A DNA stretch of 63,838 nucleotides from an uncultured Collinsella sp. (GCA_958403205.1 CATXWM010000010.1:1-63838), one strand, 5' to 3'; counted from the stretch's first letter, positions 16,802-27,200 are shown. Numbers and translations are program-made. Notes: a model not told the origin generated them from the sequence alone.

Positions 16802-17683
16802 CTACACCTTCTCGGGGACGTACTTGCCCAAGAGGCCGGCAGGCTTGACGAGCAGGACGATGATCAAAACACCAAAGACGATGGAGTTGGCAAGGCTCGT
16901 GGAAATGTAAGCCTGCGCCATCGCCTCGATGATGCCGATGAGAATGCCGCCGACAAAGGCGCCGGGGATGGAGCCGATGCCACCGAAGACGGCGGCGTCG
17001 AAGGCCTTGATACCAGGCATGGCACCCGTCGTGGGCTGCAGCACCGGCGAGTAAGAGCACAGCAGCACGCCGGCGATGGCGGCAAGGGCCGAGCCGATGG
17101 CAAACGTCATCGAGATGGTGCGGTTGACGTTGATGCCCATGAGCTGAGCGGCGGCCTTGTCCTCGGACACGGCGCGCATGGCCTTACCCATCTTGGTCTT
17201 ACCTGTAAAGAACATCAGGCCGGCCATGATAACCAGGCAGGCGACGATGGTGACGAGCGAGACGGCGCTTACGTTGAACTTGGCCAAGAACTCCGGCACC
17301 TGGAAGGTGACGAGCGAAGTGAAGTTCTTGGGCGTGGCGCCCCACAGAAGCTGCGCGGCGTTCTGCAGGAAGTAAGACACGCCGATAGCCGTGATCAGAA
17401 CGGCCAGCGGGCCTGCTTGGCGCAGCGGCTTATAGGCCAGACCCTCGATGAGAACGCCGAGAACCGTGCAGACCACACAAGAGAGAATTACAGATGCCCA
17501 GCCCGGGAGGCCGAGATACGACGTGGCACAGAACGAGACATAGGCACCGACCATGATGACGTCGCCGTGAGCGAAGTTGAGCATCTTGGCGATACCGTAG
17601 ACCATGGTGTAGCCCAACGCGATGATGGCGTAGACGCTGCCCATGGACAGGCCGTTGACCAGGTATTGGATAAAGACCGTCAT
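16802..17683 (-). CDS. livH: Branched-chain amino acid ABC permease LivH
   Basis: The other channel subunit of the importer. The 293-residue product begins MTVFIQYLVNGLSMGSVYAI, typical of LivH, and shows about eight membrane segments with the EAA-like loop TKMGKAMRAVSEDKAAAQLMG. The ATG at 17683 is preceded by GGGGGAT at seven bases. An upstream in-frame extension lacks homology. The gene sits 140 bases downstream of the binding-protein gene, separated by two hairpins, which would let the lipoprotein be made in excess over the membrane parts. Confidence 0.94.
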   Translation of the reverse strand: MTVFIQYLVNGLSMGSVYAIIALGYTMVYGIAKMLNFAHGDVIMVGAYVSFCATSYLGLPGWASVILSCVVCTVLGVLIEGLAYKPLRQAGPLAVLITAIGVSYFLQNAAQLLWGATPKNFTSLVTFQVPEFLAKFNVSAVSLVTIVACLVIMAGLMFFTGKTKMGKAMRAVSEDKAAAQLMGINVNRTISMTFAIGSALAAIAGVLLCSYSPVLQPTTGAMPGIKAFDAAVFGGIGSIPGAFVGGILIGIIEAMAQAYISTSLANSIVFGVLIIVLLVKPAGLLGKYVPEKV

Positions 17684-17729
17684 GTTCCACATCCCCCTTT
17701 CGAATAGGTTTCCAGTTGATGTATGAAAC

Positions 17730-17749
17730 AGGGACGTTACATCGTCCCT
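17730..17749 (-). repeat. Small hairpin between livJ and livH
   Basis: AGGGACG (17730-17736) pairs with CGTCCCT (17743-17749) around a six-base loop. It may help set livH expression relative to the binding protein; it also carries the GGGAC core. Confidence 0.45.
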
Positions 17750-17760
17750 AGATACCAAGC

Positions 17761-17790
17761 AAGCAGGGAAGGCCAAAACCTCCCCTGCTT
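17761..17790 (-). terminator. Intercistronic hairpin / partial terminator after livJ
   Basis: AAGCAGGGAAGG (17761-17772) pairs with CCTCCCCTGCTT (17779-17790), 11 of 12 positions, with a six-base loop rich in A (T on the other strand). There is no T-run on the minus strand, so it is better seen as an mRNA-stabilising or partial-termination hairpin, common after periplasmic or lipoprotein binding-protein genes. Confidence 0.55.
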
Positions 17791-17822
17791 GGGATCAAAA
17801 CCGCTCTATGTAAGGCGGCCAA

Positions 17823-19010
17823 TTAGGCCTGCACGTACTTGCCGTCGGTGATGACGTAAGCCGTGGGCTCCTTCTGGACCTGGCCCTTATCGTTCCAGGT
17901 GAGCTTGCCGGTCAGACCGTCAACGGTAATCTTGAGCATAGCCTTGGACAGCTTCTCGGCGGCCTCGGTCGGGTCGGCGTCGACACCAAGACCGGCCTCC
18001 TTGAGGGCCTCGGCCACCGCGTGCACGCCGTCGTAGGCGTCGGCGGCAAACTGGTCGGGGGTATCGCCGTACTTATCCTTGTAAGCGTTGACGAAGTCGG
18101 CGTTCTTCTCGTCGTCGGCGGAGAACGGGGTCATGAGCAGCAGACCCTCGGCAAGAGAGGTATCGAAGCCCTCAACGCCCAGGATGCCGTCCATGCCGTC
18201 GCAGCCCATCATCTTGACGTCATAGCCCATGTCCTTTGCGTTCTTGAGCAAGACGGACGCCGGCGTGTAGTAGATCGGCGCAAAGATCATGGTGGCGCCG
18301 GCCTGCTTGGCCTTGGTCAGCTGGTTCGTAAAGCTCGTGGCGGAGTCGTCCTTAAAGGTCTCCTCGTCAACAATCTCGAGCTTGGACTCAGCGGCCTGGG
18401 CCTTAAAGGAATCTGCGATGCCCGAAGAATAGGCGTCGCCGGAGTTGTAGAACAGCACGAACTTCTCGTCCGCATACTTCTGCGCCAGGAACTTGGCAGC
18501 GTTGACACCCTGGTTGGGGTCGGTGAAGCAAACCTGGAAGACGCAATCCTTGCCGTCGGTGACGTCCTCGGAGGACGCGGACGGGGTGATCATGAACGTC
18601 TTGGGGTCGTTACCGCACTCGGCGGCAACGGCAACCGACGCACCCGTGGTGGTCGGACCGACGAGGGCCTGCATGCCCCAGTCGAGCAGGGTGTTGAAGG
18701 CGTTGACGGCCTTCTCTCCATCGGCCTGGTCATCCTCGGCCTTGCTGGCAAGCGGCAGCTCCTTGGTCGAGAAATCCTTGCAGCCAAGCTCGACACCCTG
18801 GGTAACGGACTTGCCGTAGGACGCGTTGGCGCCGGTCAGCGGGCCGATGGTGCCGATCTTAAACGAAGCGTCGCTCGAAGCGGAACCGCTGTCGCCGCCG
18901 TTGGAGGAGCAGCCAGCTAGAATGGACATCGCCCCCAGACCTGCTGCGCTCGCGATAACGCTCCTGCGATTCATAACAGGGTTCAATGACTTACCGGTGA
19001 GGCTCGACAT
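17823..19010 (-). CDS. livJ: Branched-chain amino acid ABC transporter substrate-binding lipoprotein
   Basis: The extracellular binding protein that delivers substrate to LivHM. The 395-residue precursor has a lipoprotein signal (MNRRSVIASAAGLGAMSILAGCSS, lipobox LAGC with the lipidated Cys near residue 34) followed by a Ser/Gly linker and a type I periplasmic-binding-protein fold (KIGTIGPLTGANASYGKSV at the start of the mature domain, YYTPASVLLKNAKDMGYD in the middle). The ATG at 19010 has AGGAG six bases upstream. A close paralogue lies directly upstream at 19280. Substrate specificity (Leu/Ile/Val versus other amides) is inferred from the operon. Confidence 0.93.
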   Translation of the reverse strand: MSSLTGKSLNPVMNRRSVIASAAGLGAMSILAGCSSNGGDSGSASSDASFKIGTIGPLTGANASYGKSVTQGVELGCKDFSTKELPLASKAEDDQADGEKAVNAFNTLLDWGMQALVGPTTTGASVAVAAECGNDPKTFMITPSASSEDVTDGKDCVFQVCFTDPNQGVNAAKFLAQKYADEKFVLFYNSGDAYSSGIADSFKAQAAESKLEIVDEETFKDDSATSFTNQLTKAKQAGATMIFAPIYYTPASVLLKNAKDMGYDVKMMGCDGMDGILGVEGFDTSLAEGLLLMTPFSADDEKNADFVNAYKDKYGDTPDQFAADAYDGVHAVAEALKEAGLGVDADPTEAAEKLSKAMLKITVDGLTGKLTWNDKGQVQKEPTAYVITDGKYVQA

Positions 19011-19279
19011 GCGGCTCTCCTCTCAAATCTCGTCGGGTTTCGGTTACCCGACAGGCCATCCTTCGCCGTGTTCGGCGTTCGCAAAATAGTAGACGCTTTA
19101 GTTGAGAAAAGTGGCGATTATTTCAACTTTTCTTTTGTTTTGCCCATTTATCCATAATTCTGCGTATTCCTGTCGGTTTATGCAGTTTAGCCACTTTATT
19201 GTGTGAAAGTAATGTTTCCGTTCTGTTACAGGCGTCCTTGCCCTGAATAAAACGGCCCCACCGGTGTCGTTATATGCAC
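19011..19279. other. Intergenic region between the two liv binding-protein genes
   Basis: About 270 bases with no gene. It is clearly AT-rich compared with the surroundings in 19090-19240, as expected for a promoter of the downstream liv operon, and holds a GTCGGGT/ACCCGAC hairpin near 19035-19051. I could not place convincing -35 and -10 boxes, nor a terminator for the upstream paralogue. Confidence 0.4.
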
Positions 19280-20446
19280 TTAGGCGGCGATGTACTTGCC
19301 ATCCTGAATCACATAGGCCGTAGCGGGCTTTTCGACCTGGCCCTCGTCATTCCACGTCAGCTCGCCTGTCAGGCCCTCGATCTTGATCTTGCGCATGGCC
19401 TTGGCAAGGTCGCCGGCAATGTCGGCACCGTCGGCCGAAATGTCAATCCCCGCCCTATCGATAGCCTCGGCGATGGCGTGGACGCAATCGTAAGCGTCGG
19501 CGGCAAACTGGTTGGGCGTCTCGTCGTAGGCATCCTTATAGGCCTTGACGAAGTCGGCATTCTTCTCATCGTCAGCCGAAAACGGGGTCATGAGCAGTAC
19601 GCCCTCGGCAAGAGAGGTATCGAAGCCCTCCACAGAGAGCAGGCCGTCCATGCCGTCGGTACCCATGAGCGTCATGTCGTAGCCCATGTCCTTGGCGTTC
19701 TTGAGCAAAACGGACGCCGGCGTGTAGTAGATCGGCGCAAAGATGAGCGTGGCGCCGGCCTCCTTGGCCTTGGTGAGCTGGTTGGTAAAGCTCGTGGAGG
19801 AATCGTCCTTAAAGGTCTCGGTATCGACGATATCAAGTTTGGACTCCTTGGCCTGCTCGGCAAAGGCATCGGCAACACCCGAGCTGTACGTATCGCCGGA
19901 GTTGTAGAACAGGGCGATCTTGGCGTCCGCATATTTCTCGGCCAAGGACTTCGCGGCGCTGGCGCCCATGGTGGGATCGGTGAAGCAAACCTGAAAGACC
20001 GTGGTCTTATCCTTGGTGACGTCGAGCGACGAGGCCGAAGGCGTGACCATGAGCATATCGTCGGCGATCTCGCCCGAGACGGCGACGGCGGCACCAGTCG
20101 TGACGGGGCCGACGAGAGCCTGCATGCCCCAGTCGCACAGGGTATTGAAGGCGTTGATAGCCTTCTCGCCGTCAGCGACGTCATCCTCGGACTTAAGCGA
20201 GAGTTTGAGGTCCTTGGTCGAGAAATCCTTGGCGGCGAGCTTGGCACCCTTCTCGGCCGAAACGCCATAGGTTGCCGCGGCGCCGGTCAGAGGGCCGATG
20301 ACACCGATCTTGAAGGTCTTGCCGTCATCGGCGGAGCCGCCCTCCGAGCCACCCGACGAGCAACCAGCGAGTGCCACGGTGCTACCGAGCGCCGCGGCAC
20401 CGGCGAGAAAGTTCCTACGGCTGAGCGTGCTGTTGATGTTGAACAT
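19280..20446 (-). CDS. Second branched-chain amino acid-type substrate-binding lipoprotein
   Basis: A 388-residue lipoprotein paralogous to the neighbouring livJ product. It has its own lipobox signal (MFNINSTLSRRNFLAGAAALGSTVALAGCSS; a twin-arginine-like SRRNF is present before the hydrophobic stretch) and the same type I binding-protein fold, with long identical stretches such as APIYYTPASVLLKNAKDMGYD. The ATG at 20446 has GGGGGA four bases upstream; the frame runs further without homology. The large intergenic gap suggests separate transcription, so the cell could switch or mix two binding proteins on one permease. Ligand difference cannot be read from sequence. Confidence 0.92.
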   Translation of the reverse strand: MFNINSTLSRRNFLAGAAALGSTVALAGCSSGGSEGGSADDGKTFKIGVIGPLTGAAATYGVSAEKGAKLAAKDFSTKDLKLSLKSEDDVADGEKAINAFNTLCDWGMQALVGPVTTGAAVAVSGEIADDMLMVTPSASSLDVTKDKTTVFQVCFTDPTMGASAAKSLAEKYADAKIALFYNSGDTYSSGVADAFAEQAKESKLDIVDTETFKDDSSTSFTNQLTKAKEAGATLIFAPIYYTPASVLLKNAKDMGYDMTLMGTDGMDGLLSVEGFDTSLAEGVLLMTPFSADDEKNADFVKAYKDAYDETPNQFAADAYDCVHAIAEAIDRAGIDISADGADIAGDLAKAMRKIKIEGLTGELTWNDEGQVEKPATAYVIQDGKYIAA

Positions 20447-20696
20447 GGTGTCCCCCTTTTCGCTGGCCGCAGTGCGGCCGTCTTGCGGTACGGGGCAAAC
20501 CTTATGGCGCAAACGTTGACAGTTTGTTACGGAGTTTCGTTTGTAGCGAGCATGTTTCCAATGTTTCCGCAGCGTTTCGGGGGTACCGTTTTGTGCGACT
20601 CCTGTTGCCTGGCGAGCACGCGCCCTCGGTTCACGCTAGAATGCACTCAACCTTTAAGCGGTTAATCCATCCATAAGATGCACGAAGGAGCTATCT

Positions 20697-22040
20697 ATGA
20701 GCGAACCCCTGCGCACCGTGAACGTCGGCCTCATCGGTCTGGGAACCGTCGGCGGCGGCGTGGCCCGTCTGATCAAGAGCCACCACGATGAGTACCTGGC
20801 AGCCTACGGCATCGACCTTAAGCTGACCCGCGCCTGCGCGCTTGCTTGGGAGCAGGCCGAGGCGGCAGGCATTGAGCGCGAGGCCTTTACGAGTGACTGG
20901 CACGACATCGTCACCGACCCCGCCGTCGACATCGTCGTCGAGCTCATCGGCGGCGAGCATCCCGCAACCGAGATCTTCACCACTGCCTTTGAGCACGGCA
21001 AGCACGTCGTCTCTGCCAACAAGGCCCTGCTGGGCCGTCATGTCGAGACGCTCGCCGAGAAGGCGCGCGCGTGCGGCGTGCAGATTAAGTGCGAGGCCAG
21101 CTGCGGCGGTGGCATCCCCATTGTCAGCACGCTCGAGCACGACCTGGTGGGCAACAAGATCCTGACCATCGCTGGCATTCTCAACGGCACCACCAACTAC
21201 ATCCTGTCGCGCATGGACGCCGAGGGCGCCGATTACGCTGACGTGCTCGCCGACGCCCAGGCAAAGGGCTATGCCGAGGCCGACCCGTCCGCCGACGTCG
21301 ACGGCTTCGATGCCGCCAGCAAGACGGCAATCCTCGCCTCCATCGGTTTTGGCACCCGCGTTACCACCGACGATGTGTACCAGCAGGGTATCCGTACCAT
21401 CGGCGCCGAGGACATCGCCCAGGCCCGCGAGCTCGGCTACACCATTAAGCTGCTCGGCATCGCCCGCAATACCGACGCCGGCGTCGACGTCCGCGTGCAT
21501 CCCACGCTGATCCCCGCCGACCACATGCTTGCCAAGGTCAACGGCGCCATGAACGCTGTCTACGTGGTAGGCGACGCCGTGGGCGAGACCATGTTCTACG
21601 GTGCCGGCGCAGGCTCCTTCCCCACCGCGAGCGCCGTCGTGGGCGACATCCTGTCGCTCTCCGAGCAGATCAGCCGCGGCGTGGCTCCGCTGCCCGAGAT
21701 TGAGCCCTATGGCCACAACCTCGCCTTTAAGCCCATGGACGAGCTCCAGACCAAGTACTATGTGCGCCTGAAGGTCGCCGACCGCGTGGGCGCCCTGTCC
21801 GAGACGGTCGACATCTTTGCCAAGCACAACATCTCGATTTCGCTCATCAACCAGGTTGAGGACGGCAAGTCGGGCGTCAGCGATGCCTGCTCGGTCATCT
21901 TCCTGACGCACCGCGCGCTCGAGAAGGACGTCCAGGCTGCCGCGGCCGAGCTTGCCAGCGTCGGCTGTGTGGCCGAGGTCGCCAACGTCCTGCGCATCGA
22001 GGACGTTGAGGCTTGGACCGAAGGCGTCATGGCCAACTAG
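20697..22040 (+). CDS. hom: Homoserine dehydrogenase
   Basis: Reduces aspartate semialdehyde to homoserine with NAD(P)H, the branch-point step to threonine, methionine and isoleucine. The 447-residue protein has the Rossmann motif GLIGLGTVGGGVARLI near the start, the catalytic-domain signature GILNGTTNYIL around residue 160, and a C-terminal ACT domain (about 355-430; YYVRLKVADRVGALSE) that usually mediates threonine feedback inhibition. The ATG follows AAGGAG at six bases. The gene is monocistronic with a hairpin terminator, so thr genes lie elsewhere. Confidence 0.96.
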   Translation: MSEPLRTVNVGLIGLGTVGGGVARLIKSHHDEYLAAYGIDLKLTRACALAWEQAEAAGIEREAFTSDWHDIVTDPAVDIVVELIGGEHPATEIFTTAFEHGKHVVSANKALLGRHVETLAEKARACGVQIKCEASCGGGIPIVSTLEHDLVGNKILTIAGILNGTTNYILSRMDAEGADYADVLADAQAKGYAEADPSADVDGFDAASKTAILASIGFGTRVTTDDVYQQGIRTIGAEDIAQARELGYTIKLLGIARNTDAGVDVRVHPTLIPADHMLAKVNGAMNAVYVVGDAVGETMFYGAGAGSFPTASAVVGDILSLSEQISRGVAPLPEIEPYGHNLAFKPMDELQTKYYVRLKVADRVGALSETVDIFAKHNISISLINQVEDGKSGVSDACSVIFLTHRALEKDVQAAAAELASVGCVAEVANVLRIEDVEAWTEGVMAN

Positions 22041-22185
22041 TTCGCTCTTCGTTATACGGCATATATGTTTTCCTAGCGAGCGACATGTCCTCCCATGTCA
22101 CGGGTGCCGTGCCCCCCGTCGACGGAGCCGCCCGCTCCTAAAGGTCGCAAGCCACGACTTCGAACCTCAACGAGGCCCAACGCAA

Positions 22186-22230
22186 AAGGCGCGCTGCCTG
22201 CATCAACCGAAGACAGCGCGCCTTGTTCTG
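22186..22230 (+). terminator. Terminator of hom
   Basis: AAGGCGCGCTG (22186-22196) pairs perfectly with CAGCGCGCCTT (22214-22224), followed by a T-rich tail (TTGTTCTGTTTG). It lies 146 bases after the hom stop and just before the tandem palindromes. Confidence 0.65.
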
Positions 22231-22238
22231 TTTGTAAG

Positions 22239-22470
22239 GGAAACTGCGCCCCGGTATTTCAGCTCAGAACGGGGCGCAGCTTCCCTCAGAGCCTTCTTTC
22301 GGAAACCATGTCCCATTCTGGGCGCGGATTCTGGGACACGCTTTCCGCAACGGGTCTCTCGCGGAAACTGCATCCCACTCTGGGCGGCCATTCCGGGACA
22401 CAGTTTCCCAACGGCCCCTGTTTCGGAAACCACATCCCGTTCCGAGCCTTCAAAGCGGGACGCGGCTTCC
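22239..22470. repeat. Four tandem 62-base palindromic repeats
   Basis: Four inverted-repeat units of 46 bases start at 22239, 22301, 22363 and 22425, an exact 62-base period with 16-base spacers. Each begins GGAAAC and ends TTCC and folds into a hairpin: CCCCG/CGGGG in unit 1, TCCCA/TGGGA in unit 2 and TCCCG/CGGGA in unit 4 occupy the same positions, so pairing is kept while bases change (unit 3 has one mismatch). They fill the space between the convergent hom and antiporter genes. No known element is recognised. Confidence 0.93.
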
Positions 22471-22485
22471 CCGAGAGAGTATCGA

Positions 22486-24048
22486 CTACTTGCCGTCGTC
22501 GTCCTGGGCTTCATCGCGCGCATAGAGCTCCAACATGCGGCGGCGGTATTCGCGCACGGCGAGCTTGGCGCGCTCCAGGCGACGGCGCTCGCGCGGAGTC
22601 AGCTCGGACGGGTCGACCTCGTCTCCATAGGTCTTATCGGCAAGCAGGTGCGCCGCGTCCACGATGCGGGCATCGATGTGGCCGCTCGCCGCCTCGGCGG
22701 AAAGACGCTCGGCAATCGTATCGAGCGTAGGCAGGCCCTCGAATACGCGACCATGACCATGCGAAGTCAGCAGCTCATGCTCGCGCGCGAGCAAGCTCGC
22801 TAGGTCGTGGTGAGCGCGCAAGATGTCGAGCGCATCGGATGGATGCTCGGCAACTTCTGCCACGGCGGCGACCGGCGCGGCATCCACCACGCGGTAGAAG
22901 AGCTGCGCGAGCAATGGCATCAAGAACACCGTGATGGCACCGGCGGCAACCATGACCGACGCAATGTCTTGCGACAGCGCGCCCGCGTTGACGGCAACGC
23001 TTGTCACGGCAACGATGATCGGCAGCGCCGTGGTGCAGTACAGGGCCACCGTAATGCGACCATACGCCGACACATCGCGCGTCACGGGACAAATGCTCAT
23101 AGAGATGAGAATGGGCACGGCACGAATAATCAGCAGCGCCACGATAAAGCCCACGAGCAAGCCCGGGCGCGACGCCACGGCCGTCAGATCGATCTTCGCG
23201 CCCGATACGGTAAAGAACACCGGAATCAAAAAGCCATAGGCCAGGCCATCGAGCTTGGTCTCGAGCGTATGGTTGCCCTCGGGGATGATGTAGCGCAGGA
23301 CAAAGCCGGCGGCAAAAGCGCCCAACACGATATCGAGGCTAAAAATAGCGGAAAACGCCACGAGCGTGACCAAAATAAGCACCGTCAGGCGCACGAAGGT
23401 CTGCGACGTGGTGTCGGCGCGCTCCTGAATAAAGGCGAAAAACCGGCTGCCGATGCGTTTGGAACGGCCGGGGACCACGGCAAGTAGCACACACACGGCG
23501 GCAAATAAGCCCAAGATCAGCAGCGTCTCGATGCCCGTACGGGCAGACAGCAGTACCGACATGGCGAGCACGGGGCCGAGCTCGCCCCACGTACCATAGG
23601 CGAGAATCGAATCACCGACGCGCGTTCCGGCAAGCGACCGCTCGCGCAAGATGGGCATGAGCGCTCCAAGCGCCGTCGAGGTCAAGGCGAGCGTCACGGC
23701 GATACCGTCGAAATGGCTGACCGAGAACCACGGCGTAAAGCGCACGGCAAGCCAGGCGATACCAAACGTGACGGCCCACGTCGCCAAGCCGTAGCGCCCC
23801 TCCACACCCGTAATGTTCTTAGGGTCGATCTCAAAGCCGGCAAGCAGGAACAAAAAGGCCAGGCCGAGCTCTGACACGAGCGAAACCTCGGCATCTACAT
23901 GGATGACGCCGAGCATATGAGGTCCCAGCACCGCACCGAGCACGAGCAAAAAGACCGTCTCGGGAACGGGTTTTCCGGGAATCGCCGAGGCGATGAAGGG
24001 GCTTGCAAAGGCCACGAGCGCGATGATGGCGAGTGAAACGAATGCCAT
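22486..24048 (-). CDS. Cation:proton antiporter (CPA2/KefB-like)
   Basis: A 520-residue membrane protein. Residues 1-400 hold 11-13 hydrophobic helices of the Na+/H+ exchanger (CPA2) fold, with typical stretches LLLAGFEIDPKNI, LTSTALGALMPILRE and LGAFAAGFVLRYI. The last 110 residues are a charged cytosolic tail (ERRRLERAKLAVREYRRR) with no TrkA-N domain, so ion choice (Na+ or K+) and regulation are unclear. Likely role: pH and cation homeostasis in the cytoplasmic membrane. The ATG at 24048 has AAAGG six bases upstream. The gene stands alone, divergent from purL. Confidence 0.87.
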   Translation of the reverse strand: MAFVSLAIIALVAFASPFIASAIPGKPVPETVFLLVLGAVLGPHMLGVIHVDAEVSLVSELGLAFLFLLAGFEIDPKNITGVEGRYGLATWAVTFGIAWLAVRFTPWFSVSHFDGIAVTLALTSTALGALMPILRERSLAGTRVGDSILAYGTWGELGPVLAMSVLLSARTGIETLLILGLFAAVCVLLAVVPGRSKRIGSRFFAFIQERADTTSQTFVRLTVLILVTLVAFSAIFSLDIVLGAFAAGFVLRYIIPEGNHTLETKLDGLAYGFLIPVFFTVSGAKIDLTAVASRPGLLVGFIVALLIIRAVPILISMSICPVTRDVSAYGRITVALYCTTALPIIVAVTSVAVNAGALSQDIASVMVAAGAITVFLMPLLAQLFYRVVDAAPVAAVAEVAEHPSDALDILRAHHDLASLLAREHELLTSHGHGRVFEGLPTLDTIAERLSAEAASGHIDARIVDAAHLLADKTYGDEVDPSELTPRERRRLERAKLAVREYRRRMLELYARDEAQDDDGK

Positions 24049-24232
24049 GTGATGCCTTTCTCTTGTTTGCGCTTCACTGTAGCACCCTCGCCGTCCGCAA
24101 CGCGCCACGAGCTGTCGTATCATAGTGAGGTTTACAAACATGTGGCTCAAGGCGACCGCAGGGCAGGCCCCGCAAACCGACCGCTGCCGCATACCGTACC
24201 GTACGCCCAACCGATCAGGAAGGCAGGAACCA

Positions 24233-27200
24233 ATGGTCTCTCGTATCTACGTGGAGAAGAAACCCGGGTTCGACGTCGAGGCTCAGCAGCTCAAGGGCGA
24301 GCTGACCGAGATTCTCGGCATCAAGGGCATCGAGGCCCTGAGGATCATCAACCGCTACGACGTCGAGGGCATCGACGAGGAGCTTTTCCGCTCCTGCGTG
24401 CCGACCGTCTTTAGCGAGCCCCAGGTCGATGTGACCTACGACGAGCTCCCCGCAAGCGATGGCGCCGTCTTTGCCGTCGAATTCCTGCCTGGCCAGTTTG
24501 ACCAGCGCGCCGACTCCGCCAGCGAGTGCGTGCAGCTCATCAGCCAGGGCGAGCGCCCCGCCGTGCGCTCCGCCAAGGTCTATATGATCTCGGGCGCTCT
24601 GGACGAAGCTGCCATCGAGGCCATCAAGCACTACGTGGTGAACCCCGTCGAGGCGCGCATCGCCTCGCTCGACCTGCCCGAGACGCTGTACATGGAGACC
24701 CCCGAGCCCCAGCCCGTCGAGGTGCTCGACGGCTTCCGCGAGCTCGATGAGACCGGCCTTGCCGCCTTTATTTCTGAGCGCGGCCTTGCCATGGACGAGG
24801 CGGACATCGCCTTCTGCCAGCAGTACTTCCGCGATGAGGATCGCGACCCCACCATCACCGAGATCCGCGTGATCGACACCTATTGGTCCGACCACTGCCG
24901 CCACACCACCTTCGGCACCGTCCTGGATGACGTGACGATCGACGACGCCGTGGTGCAGCAGGCCTTCGACCGCTACATGGAGATGCGCCACGAGCTCGGT
25001 CGCGACGCCAAGCCCGTCTGCCTCATGGACATGGGCACCATCGGCGCCAAATACCTCAAGAAGACCGGCGTCATGACCGATGTCGACGAATCCGAGGAGA
25101 TCAACGCCTGCACCGTCAAGGTGAAGGTCGATGTCGACGGCGAGGACCAGGACTGGCTGTTCCTCTTTAAGAACGAGACCCACAACCACCCGACCGAGAT
25201 CGAGCCCTTCGGCGGTGCCGCCACCTGCGTGGGCGGCGCCATCCGCGACCCGCTCTCGGGCCGCAGCTACGTGTACCAGGCCATGCGTGTCACCGGCGCC
25301 GGCGACCCCACCGTCCCCGTGTCCGAGACGCTCGAGGGCAAGTTGCCGCAGCGCAAGCTCGTAACCACCGCTGCCGCCGGCTACTCCAGCTACGGCAACC
25401 AGATCGGCCTTGCCACCGGCCAGGTCAACGAGCTCTATCACCCCGGCTACGTGGCCAAGCGCATGGAGGTCGGCGCCGTCGTGGGCGCTACCCCGGCAAA
25501 CCACGTGCGCCGCGAGTGCCCCGCCCCCACCGACAAGATCATCCTGTTGGGCGGCCGCACCGGCCGTGACGGCATCGGCGGTGCCACCGGCTCCTCCAAG
25601 ACCCAGAACACCGAGTCCATCGAGACCTCGGGCGCCGAGGTCCAGAAGGGCAACGCCCCGGTCGAGCGCAAGCTGCAGCGTCTGTTCCGCCGCGGCGACG
25701 CCTGCCGTCTGATCAAGCGCTGCAATGACTTTGGCGCTGGCGGCGTCTCGGTCGCCGTAGGCGAGCTTGCCGACGGCCTGTATGTCGACCTGGACACCGT
25801 GACCAAGAAGTACGACGGCCTGGACGGCACCGAGCTCGCCATCTCCGAGTCCCAGGAGCGCATGGCCTGCGCCGTCGCCGACGGTGACGTCGAGGAGTTC
25901 ATGGGCTACGCCGCCGAGGAGAACCTGGAGGCAACCGTCATCGCCGAGGTTACCGCCGAGCCGCGCATGCGCATGGCTTGGAACGGCGTCGCTATCGTCG
26001 ACCTGTCCCGCGAGTTCCTCAACTCCAACGGCGCACCCAAGCACCAGGTCGCCCACGTCTGTGCCCGCAGCGTGTGGCAGCCCAGCTGGGCCGGCACCAC
26101 GCTCGCTGAACGCATGACCTCGCTCGTCACCGACCTCAACGTCGCTTCCAACAAGGGCCTTTCCGAGCGCTTCGACTCCACCATCGGTGCCGCAACCGTG
26201 CTCATGCCCTTTGGCGGCAAGACGCAGCTCACCCCGAGCTCGGCCATGGTCGCCAAGTTCCCCGTGGACGGCGAGACCACCACGGCGAGCGCCATGGCAT
26301 GGGGCTTTAACCCCTATCTGATGGAAGCCGACCAGTTTGCGGGCGCCTACCTGTCCGTGGTCGAGTCCATCGCCAAGCTCGTGGCTGCCGGCTTTGAGCA
26401 CAAGCGCGCCTATCTCTCCTTCCAGGAGTACTTCGAGCGCCTGCGCACCGAGGCCGAGCGCTGGGGCAAGCCCATGGCTGCCGTCCTGGGTGCCCTCATG
26501 GCCCAGGTCGACCTGGGTGCCGGCGCCATCGGCGGCAAGGACTCCATGAGCGGTTCGTTTGAGGACGAGGCCGGCGAGCTCAACGTTCCGCCGACCTTGA
26601 TCAGCTTCGCCGTCGCTGTGGGCAGGGCCGCCCGTGCCGTCTCGCCCGAGTTCAAGGGCCTCACGCACCGCGTCGTCCGCATCGCCCCCGCTACCTATGG
26701 CGAGGACTACCGTCCCGACGCTCAGCAGCTGCTCTCCGCGTTTGACGCCGTCGAGGCGCTCACTGCTACCGGCAACGCCCTGGCCATCTCCACGCCCGGC
26801 TACGGCTGCGGCGCCGAGAGCCTCTTTAAGATGTGCGTCGGTAACCAGATCGGTATCGAGCTTGCCGAGGATGTAGACGTGGAGAGCCTCTTCACCCCGC
26901 TCTACGGCAGCTTTATCGTCGAGCTCGCCGAGGACGCCGAGCTGCCCGAGGTCGCCGACGGCATTGTTCTCGAGCCCCTGGGCACCACCGTCGAGGGCTA
27001 TGTCATCGACACCGGCTCCGAGGTCATCGAGCTCGCCGAGCTCCAGGAGGCCTGGGAGAGCGGCATCGAGGGCGTCTTCGCCTACCGCAGCGCCGGCGAG
27101 ACCCCCGAGGTCGAGACCATCGACTTCCGCGCCAAGGACATCCACGTGTACGGCGGCGCCAAGATCGCCCGCCCGCGCGTGATCATCCCCGTGTTCCCCG

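Noticed and set aside
15431..17707. A 758-codon plus-strand frame opposite livG, livM and livH
   Set aside because: It lies across three conserved genes on the other strand and is rich in Asp/Glu/His/Gly with no family resemblance.
22239..22470. CRISPR array
   Set aside because: Units are palindromic, differ from each other by many bases, have 16-base spacers and no cas gene is near. The regularity is of tandem inverted repeats.
22203..22523. Reading frames across the tandem palindromes on both strands
   Set aside because: They run through hairpin units and the hom terminator and have no codon bias; the repeat structure explains the open frames.
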